28,136 nt of DNA, from assembly GCA_035654775.1 (NCBI GenBank), contig DASRWB010000050.1, positions 1 to 28,136 on the forward strand, in the 5' to 3' direction. Shown here one piece after another: positions 23,165 to 28,136 of the stretch (its first letter is position 1; each line of letters opens with the position of its first letter). Source of the DNA: HKST-UBA85 sp035654775 (GTDB taxonomy: Bacteria; Bacteroidota; Bacteroidia; Flavobacteriales; Flavobacteriaceae). Under the pieces are notes generated by a model that was not told where the DNA came from, ran no database searches, and saw only the letters and a program-made list of their open reading frames with translations. The position numbers were made by a program, and so were the translations under genes.

Positions 23165-24853
23165 TTATTTTCTGTAGAATGTAGCTTCAAATGTAGAACT
23201 ATTTCCCACATTATCGGTAACAATTACTTTTAAATTATTCTTGGTATCGGTTACCTTATTGTCGTTAAAATCATAGGTAAGCATCTTTTTTTTGTAGTCG
23301 TATTCCATTAAAATAAAGGTGTCGTTTACAGTAGCTCTGTAATTGGATATACCGGATTCGCTATCTTCTATATGCAGTTTTAAAAATCGGTAATTGCTTA
23401 TCCACTTTCCGTCGTTAAAATTTAGAGGTTTTATTACCGGCGCATTAGCGTCTTTCATAATGGCATAGGTGCCTAAATATTTGGTAAAACCCTTGAGTTT
23501 ATTGTCTTCAAGTACCGTATTTATGTAGTACGGATACTTTTTATATCCAACCAATTCGGCGAGGTAAAGGTTGTCTCTGTCTTCAGGTTTGTAGCTGCTT
23601 ACATCATAGGTTATAACCATGTGTTTACGCATAGGGTAAATGTCTTGATGAAAAAACAAGGTGTCGCTTTTCACTTTGAAATCAACATAAAAACTCTCAT
23701 AAAAACTTTCTGCAGGTACATAAACCGAATAATTTTCATTCATAAATGTATGCGCCTGATCGGCTTGAATGTAGTAATTGCTTTTAAAAGGCGTTTCGCG
23801 TTTTACGTCGTCGGTTTTGTTTCCTTTAATGTCTATGGTAAGCCATGCATCGTTATCGTTTATGTCTTTAACTCTCACTTTGTAGATGGAAGATGTGCTG
23901 TCATCAATTTTTAATACGCCGTTATCTTCTATTTGTTTATACAAGCTTAGCGGGATATTATGTGTTAAAAACAATTTTTGAATGCGTATTTTTTTGGTTT
24001 TATAAACCCCGTAATCTATAAACGTATTTATATGGGACGTTTCGTCGAAAGAAAATTTTGAAAACTCCATTTCAAAGTTGGTTTGCCCGTTAAAAATACC
24101 TTGGATTCCAAAAAGACCGTTTCTGTTGGCGCTTAAATCTTGCCTGTCTGTACTTACTATTCCGAAGCCAATATTTCCAAAGGCCGTAATATTTTCGGTT
24201 TGATAATCTCCGTTTTGCAGCGCAATAAGTCTTAATTTTTGAGCATAACCCATATTATTGACATGTGCGTTTTCATCCAGCGGAAAGGCGTACACTTCTT
24301 TTATTATCGGTTTTGTGGTGTCTTTTATGTCGAAGCCAAAAAGTAACGGGTTTATTGGTTTTTCTTCATTATCCCGAATTTCGAAATGCAAATGTGGTCC
24401 TTGTGAGCCACCGGAATTCCCACTGTAGGCTACAACTTCCCTTTGCGTTACCGGAAGTTCTATAGCACCGGGAAACACTTCAATTTCGTAGCTTTCCCTA
24501 CCGTACTGATGCTTTTTTATGAAGGCCTCAATTTTAGGAGCAAATTTTTGCAAATGGGCATATACCGTAGTATAGCCGTTAGGATGCGTTATATACAAAG
24601 CTTTGCCGTAACCGCCGTGAGCAATCTTAATCCGGCTCACAAAACCATCGGCACAGGCATATACGTTGAGTCCTTCACGCTGCTGTGTTTTTATATCCAG
24701 TCCGGAATGAAAGTGATTGGCTCTTAGCTCGGCAAACGTACCGGAAAGCAGCATAGGAATATCCAGCGGATCAGCAAAATAGTCCTGCGGATATTTGTCT
24801 TGTGCAACAAGTAAGTTTCCTAATAAGAGAAAAATAAATAGCAGTTTTTTCAT
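23165..24853 (-). CDS. M23-family metallopeptidase (LytM type)
   Basis: A 562-residue exported protein. The ATG at 24853 gives the signal peptide MKKLLFIFLLLGNLLVAQ; upstream codons in frame lack a good signal. The LytM zinc site is complete near the N-terminus: H49 and D53 (HFHSGLDI), with H154 and H156 (GPHLHFEI). A loop of about 30 residues interrupts the usual spacing (around AFIKKHQYGRESYEIEVFPG). The remaining 380 residues are beta-rich, without a named domain, and may bind peptidoglycan or an outer-membrane partner. The likely role is cutting peptidoglycan cross-links in the periplasm. It is upstream of a TonB receptor gene, 12 nt away; a shared envelope function is inferred. Confidence 0.9.
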   Translation of the reverse strand: MKKLLFIFLLLGNLLVAQDKYPQDYFADPLDIPMLLSGTFAELRANHFHSGLDIKTQQREGLNVYACADGFVSRIKIAHGGYGKALYITHPNGYTTVYAHLQKFAPKIEAFIKKHQYGRESYEIEVFPGAIELPVTQREVVAYSGNSGGSQGPHLHFEIRDNEEKPINPLLFGFDIKDTTKPIIKEVYAFPLDENAHVNNMGYAQKLRLIALQNGDYQTENITAFGNIGFGIVSTDRQDLSANRNGLFGIQGIFNGQTNFEMEFSKFSFDETSHINTFIDYGVYKTKKIRIQKLFLTHNIPLSLYKQIEDNGVLKIDDSTSSIYKVRVKDINDNDAWLTIDIKGNKTDDVKRETPFKSNYYIQADQAHTFMNENYSVYVPAESFYESFYVDFKVKSDTLFFHQDIYPMRKHMVITYDVSSYKPEDRDNLYLAELVGYKKYPYYINTVLEDNKLKGFTKYLGTYAIMKDANAPVIKPLNFNDGKWISNYRFLKLHIEDSESGISNYRATVNDTFILMEYDYKKKMLTYDFNDNKVTDTKNNLKVIVTDNVGNSSTFEATFYRK

Positions 24854-24995
24854 ACAAAACAGGCGAATGGCTAAAATATTAGATTTGTCGATAAAATGCA
24901 AAACTCTACTAAGGTTAACATTATTTTTTAAAAAGAATATAGCTATAACGGGTGTTTTCAAAATTTATGACAAAACAATTGTAATTTTTGATAAG

Positions 24996-25017
24996 GTATA
25001 CTAACTTTGTATACTAA
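24996..25017 (+). promoter_or_regulatory. Promoter of the zapB-like/zapA operon with tandem GTATACTAA
   Basis: TAACTTTG (25002-25009) is an exact -7 box. It lies within two direct copies of GTATACTAA (24996-25004 and 25009-25017), 13 bp apart. The GTATAC halves are themselves palindromic, so the pair also forms an inverted repeat around the box. A TTG at 24979-24981 may be the -33 element. The leader to the ATG at 25034 would be about 20 nt. Confidence 0.6.
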
Positions 25018-25033
25018 AGTAGAATGTTTGTGC

Positions 25034-25324
25034 ATGAGTCAAATTGAAGATATTGTAAACACTCTTGAAAAGAAAGTAAACGGTGTATTAAAAAAGCACG
25101 AGGATTTAAAACAAGAGTGTGCTGAGCTAAAAAATCAAATTACACAATATCAACAAGAAATACTTAACCATAAAGCTCAATTGCAAAAATGGCAGGAAGA
25201 GTATGAGACCCTAAAGGTTGCAAACACACTACTTGGTAGTGACGATAACAAAAGAGAAACTAAGCTCAAAATAAATACATTAATCAGAGAAATAGACCAT
25301 TGTATTGCACAACTTTCTGAATAA
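25034..25324 (+). CDS. Coiled-coil protein in ZapB-like position
   Basis: A 96-residue protein that is almost entirely helical and charged, with heptad-like spacing from about residue 3 to 62 (IEDIVNTLEKKVNGVLKKHE onward), a short break at GSDDNKRE, then a second amphipathic helix to the end. There is no membrane segment. Small coiled-coil proteins directly upstream of zapA are common in Bacteroidota. ZapB in E. coli is also a small coiled coil that binds ZapA at the Z-ring, but sequence similarity cannot be shown by eye. The ATG at 25034 is preferred because the frame upstream runs through the -7 box. It is 15 nt upstream of zapA. Confidence 0.72.
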   Translation: MSQIEDIVNTLEKKVNGVLKKHEDLKQECAELKNQITQYQQEILNHKAQLQKWQEEYETLKVANTLLGSDDNKRETKLKINTLIREIDHCIAQLSE

Positions 25325-25339
25325 TGTATAAAAGAAAAT

Positions 25340-25633
25340 ATGGCAGAAAAGCTGAGGATAAAAATATCAATAGCCAACAGAGTATATCCGTTGACTATTG
25401 AAGCATCGCAGGAAGAAGGCTTGCGAAGAGCAGCAAAGAAAATTGACGCCATGATTAAACAGTTTGAGCAAAGTTATTCTGTTCAAGATAAGCAAGACGT
25501 ACTGGCTATGTGTGCCTTACAGTTTGCCGCTCAAGTAGAACAGAAATCAATAGATAAACAAAATGTAAACCTTCATATTGAAGAAAAGCTAACCGCCATA
25601 AATTCAATATTAAGTCAGCATTTAAACTCGTAA
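25340..25633 (+). CDS. zapA: Cell division protein ZapA
   Basis: A 97-residue cytoplasmic protein that binds and cross-links FtsZ filaments. The family features are visible: an N-terminal beta segment (RIKISIANRVYPLTI), then LRRAAKKIDAMIKQFEQSY, the DVLAMCALQFAAQVE helix, and a C-terminal coiled coil. Length is standard. It is the second gene of the operon started at 25034. The next element, 29 nt downstream, is a structured RNA that I interpret as 6S RNA; zapA and the 6S gene are neighbours in many bacteria, which supports both calls. Confidence 0.9.
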   Translation: MAEKLRIKISIANRVYPLTIEASQEEGLRRAAKKIDAMIKQFEQSYSVQDKQDVLAMCALQFAAQVEQKSIDKQNVNLHIEEKLTAINSILSQHLNS

Positions 25634-25662
25634 AAACGTTCTTTAAAATAAATAAAGTTACT

Positions 25663-25829
25663 GCCTGTATTAGTTATTTTTTTTGATAAACTCAACGTTA
25701 ATTCTTTAAAAAGGGTGAGTTTAAATTGTAAAAGCGAGCTGTCTAGAACAGATACTTGATCAATTTGGTAGCCCTAAACTTGTTTTTAAGGAGTTTATAC
25801 AAAACTTTAAACTGGTACAGGCTTTTTTT
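25663..25829 (+). ncRNA. ssrS: 6S RNA candidate (6S-Flavo type)
   Basis: About 160 nt without an ORF between zapA and rny can fold into a long irregular rod. The closing helix is 13 bp (25663-25675 with 25810-25822, two G-U pairs), followed by T7 (25823-25829) as a terminator. Further inward helices are AUAAACUC/GAGUUUAU (25686-25693 with 25791-25798), GGGU/GCCC (25713-25716 with 25771-25774), UUAAAUUG/CAAUUUGG (25721-25728 with 25761-25768) and an apical CUGU-CUAGA-ACAG hairpin (25739-25751). A rod with an internal open region, 160 nt, beside zapA, is what 6S RNA looks like; it traps RNA polymerase holoenzyme in stationary phase. The family name rests on shape and synteny. Confidence 0.75.
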
Positions 25830-25853
25830 ATACACCTAAATCATTCAATAATT

Positions 25854-27428
25854 ATGGATAACCCAATTATAATAGCTCTAATCGCCGCAGTAGTCGGTAT
25901 CATTTTAGGCTACATTATAGCAAAGGCCTTAGAAAAAAATAACGCCTCAAAACTTATTAAACAGGCAAAAGCAGAAGCCGCTTCCATTTTAAAAGAAGCC
26001 AAACACGAAGGCGAATCAATTAAAAAAGACAAAATTCTGCAGGCCAAAGAAAAGTTTATTGAACTCAAAGCCGAACACGAAAAAGTAATCCTTTCCCGTG
26101 ATAAAAAAATGGCTGAAGTAGAAAAGCGAACCCGCGATAAAGAATCGCAGGTTTCCTCAGAATTAGCCCAAAACAAAAAGCTCAATACAACTTTAGAAGA
26201 AAAAATTAAAGACTACAACCATCGTCTGGAAATTGTAGAAAAGAAACAAAGCGAACTGGACAAACTTCATAAAAGCCAGATTGAGCAACTGGAAGTCATT
26301 TCCAGTCTTTCTGCTGAGGAAGCTAAAGAACAACTTGTAGAATCTCTAAAAGGCGAAGCTAAAAATGAGGCTATGGCCTTTAAGCAGGCAGCCATTGAGG
26401 AAGCCCAACTTACCGCCGAACAAGAAGCCAAAAAAATCATTATCAACACCATACAACGTGTAGGTACAGAAGAAGCCATCGATAACTGTGTGTCCGTATT
26501 CAATATCGAATCCGACGATGTGAAAGGCCGTATTATTGGTCGCGAAGGGCGAAATATCCGCGCCATAGAAGCCGCAACCGGTGTAGAAATTATTGTTGAC
26601 GACACGCCCGAAGCCATTATCTTATCCTGTTTCGATTCTGTGCGAAGAGAAATCGCCAGACTTTCCCTTCATAAACTGGTAACCGATGGTCGTATTCATC
26701 CGGCGCGTATAGAAGAAATCGTAGAAAAAACCAAAAAGCAGATAGAACAGGAAATTATTGAAGTAGGAAAACGCACGGTAATTGATTTGGGTATTCACAA
26801 TTTGCATCCCGAACTTATTAAAATAGTAGGACGCATGAAGTACCGTTCATCATACGGACAGAATTTATTACAACACTCCAGAGAAGTGGCCAAACTATGT
26901 GGAATTATGGCCGCCGAACTGGGATTAAATCCAAAACTGGCCAAACGTGCCGGCTTGCTTCACGACATTGGAAAAGTACCCGAAGCCGAAGCCGATATGG
27001 AAACACCTCATGCCATTTTAGGAATGCAATGGGCCGAAAAGTACGGCGAGAAAGAAGATGTGTGTAATGCCATTGGAGCGCACCACGACGAAATCGAAAT
27101 GAAATCCTTATTGGCACCTATTATTCAGGTTTGCGATGCCATATCGGGCGCAAGACCCGGCGCAAGACGTCAGGTACTGGACAGCTATATCCAGCGTTTA
27201 AAAGACCTGGAAGATATTGCCTTTGGTTTTGGCGGCGTTAAAAAAGCCTATGCCATTCAAGCCGGTAGAGAATTACGTGTAATTGTAGAAAGTGAAAAAG
27301 TGAGCGATGATAAAGCGGCCGACTTGTCGTTTAACATTTCTCAAAAAATACAGACCGATATGACCTATCCGGGACAAGTAAAGGTTACGGTAATTAGAGA
27401 AACCCGAGCGGTTAACATTGCCAAGTAG
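25854..27428 (+). CDS. rny: Ribonuclease Y
   Basis: A 524-residue membrane-anchored endoribonuclease that starts mRNA decay. The domains run in the standard order. An N-terminal membrane helix (about 5-24, IIALIAAVVGIILGYIIA) is followed by a long charged coiled coil (about 30-195). A KH domain (about 215-275) has GREGRNI at 229-235. An HD domain has H341, H370-D371 (LLHDIGK) and H410-H411 (GAHHDE) as metal ligands. Length and ending (VKVTVIRETRAVNIAK) are normal. The ATG lies 24 nt after the T-run of the 6S-like RNA, so it has little room for its own promoter. A strong terminator follows the stop. Confidence 0.95.
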   Translation: MDNPIIIALIAAVVGIILGYIIAKALEKNNASKLIKQAKAEAASILKEAKHEGESIKKDKILQAKEKFIELKAEHEKVILSRDKKMAEVEKRTRDKESQVSSELAQNKKLNTTLEEKIKDYNHRLEIVEKKQSELDKLHKSQIEQLEVISSLSAEEAKEQLVESLKGEAKNEAMAFKQAAIEEAQLTAEQEAKKIIINTIQRVGTEEAIDNCVSVFNIESDDVKGRIIGREGRNIRAIEAATGVEIIVDDTPEAIILSCFDSVRREIARLSLHKLVTDGRIHPARIEEIVEKTKKQIEQEIIEVGKRTVIDLGIHNLHPELIKIVGRMKYRSSYGQNLLQHSREVAKLCGIMAAELGLNPKLAKRAGLLHDIGKVPEAEADMETPHAILGMQWAEKYGEKEDVCNAIGAHHDEIEMKSLLAPIIQVCDAISGARPGARRQVLDSYIQRLKDLEDIAFGFGGVKKAYAIQAGRELRVIVESEKVSDDKAADLSFNISQKIQTDMTYPGQVKVTVIRETRAVNIAK

Positions 27429-27453
27429 AATTAAAAAGTAAATCTCAGTTTTG

Positions 27454-27481
27454 AAAAAGCGCCTGTAATGGGCGCTTTTTT
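27454..27481. terminator. Bidirectional terminator between rny and xerD
   Basis: AAAAAGCGCC (27454-27463) pairs with GGCGCTTTTT (27471-27480), 10 bp around a 7-nt loop. T-runs on the plus strand and, through the A-run, on the minus strand let it end both convergent genes. It overlaps the xerD stop codon at 27480. Confidence 0.9.
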
Positions 27482-28136
27482 ATTTTCGGGGATGAAAAGT
27501 ATTGATTACATGGGTTAAATGACTTCGGTCTGCATGTACATAAATTTCTGTAGTAGTAATGCTTTCGTGGCCCAGCATAAGTTGGATAGAGCGCAAATCG
27601 GCTCCGTTTTCCAGCAAATGCGTTGCAAAGGAATGCCGAAAGGTATGTGGCGAAACGGTTTTTTGTAAGCCTGTTTTTTCGCATAATTGTTTTATGATGG
27701 TAAAAATCATGGCTCGGGTAAGTTGTTTTCCGCGCCGGTTTAAAAACAAGGTGTCTTCAAACCCCGCTTGTATGGGAATATGATTTCTTACTTCTTTCAG
27801 GTAGATGCTGATATACTTTTGTGTAGCCGCTACAATGGGTACCAAACGCTGTTTGTTTCCTTTTCCGGTGACCTTTATAAAACCTTCTTCAAAAAACAAA
27901 TCTGAAATTTTTAAATGCGTAAGCTCGCTTACCCGCAAGCCACAACCGTATAAGGTTTCCAGTATGGCGCGATTGCGTTCGCCTTCAGGCCGGCTAAGGT
28001 CTATGGCTTTTATCAAAAGGTTTATTTCTTCCAGGCTTAAGGAATCGGGTAATTTTCGGCCTATTTTGGGAGATTCTATTAAACTTAACGGATTGTCTTT
28101 TCGGTAACCTTCAAATACCAGATAACTAAAAAAACT
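27480..28136 (-). CDS. xerD: Tyrosine recombinase XerD (5' end outside the window)
   Basis: The last 218 residues of a Xer-type recombinase; the frame is open to the window edge, so the N-terminal core-binding domain is mostly missing. The visible part begins SFFSYLVFEGYRKDNPLSLI and passes PKIGRKLPDSLSLEEINLL into the catalytic domain. Catalytic residues are all present: R in YGCGLRVSEL, K in TGKGNKQRLV, HTFRH, the second H in LGHESITTTEIYVH, and the tyrosine of that same segment. The enzyme resolves chromosome dimers at dif with a partner Xer protein. There is no sign of integron or phage association, and the position opposite rny looks ancestral. XerD rather than XerC is inferred from the family pattern and is less sure. 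Confidence 0.88.
   Translation of the reverse strand, partial: SFFSYLVFEGYRKDNPLSLIESPKIGRKLPDSLSLEEINLLIKAIDLSRPEGERNRAILETLYGCGLRVSELTHLKISDLFFEEGFIKVTGKGNKQRLVPIVAATQKYISIYLKEVRNHIPIQAGFEDTLFLNRRGKQLTRAMIFTIIKQLCEKTGLQKTVSPHTFRHSFATHLLENGADLRSIQLMLGHESITTTEIYVHADRSHLTHVINTFHPRK

Noticed and set aside
28014..28016. TTG at 28016 as the XerD start codon
   Set aside because: The frame stays open to the window edge and encodes typical core-binding-domain sequence, so this is an internal leucine codon.
27480..28136. XerD gene as an integrase marking a mobile element
   Set aside because: No attachment repeat, cargo or composition change is seen. The neighbour is rny with a shared terminator, and the sequence fits housekeeping Xer recombinases.

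Overview
The window looks like core chromosome of a member of Flavobacteriia (Bacteroidota). Several independent signs agree. Nine exact copies of the Bacteroidota -7 promoter box TAnnTTTG sit just upstream of genes. There is a type IX secretion (T9SS) C-terminal sorting domain and a SusC-style TonB receptor with a carboxypeptidase-like N-terminal domain. Protein families largely confined to this phylum are present (DUF4294, DUF6048, DUF6452, DUF5362). The order zapA - 6S-like RNA - rny is also present. Genes are dense and base composition looks even. I see no tRNA, rRNA, IS element, prophage, CRISPR array or defence island.

Layout from left to right. A Crp/Fnr-family regulator and a YceI-family secreted protein (+) are separated by a cluster of AT-rich palindromes. 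A leftward run follows: M42 aminopeptidase, Nudix hydrolase, PrsW-type membrane protease. Next come a DUF4294 protein overlapping a hemolysin III-like membrane protein (+). A leftward coupled set (SAM methyltransferase, ZIP transporter, DUF4268 protein) faces a divergent THUMP rRNA methyltransferase, and a symmetric promoter lies between them. A leftward five-gene operon then runs RlmD, DUF6452 lipoprotein, DUF6048 protein, DinB-like, SIMPL, followed by a small membrane protein.

The middle holds ornithine aminotransferase (rocD) with a possible leader ORF and a DUF5362 membrane protein (+). A leftward pair follows: a protein with an S74-type self-cleaving tail-fibre chaperone domain, then a T9SS cargo protein. 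Next are a small membrane protein overlapping an Smr-domain protein (+), an Asp-rich lipoprotein (-), a cysteine desulfurase (+), and a leftward pair of M23 peptidase and TonB-dependent receptor.

The right end is a rightward cell-division/RNA block: a coiled-coil protein (ZapB-like position), ZapA, a structured RNA that I read as 6S RNA, and RNase Y. XerD follows on the other strand and is cut by the window edge.

Most of this is housekeeping. I do not see a clear new multi-gene system. The parts most worth a second look are regulatory: the 6S-like RNA with two competing folds, the symmetric divergent promoter at 7140-7158, the operator-like palindromes before yceI, promoters placed so that mRNAs should be leaderless, and a UUCG terminator directly against the Nudix start codon. 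The S74/T9SS gene pair is the best candidate for an under-described surface structure.
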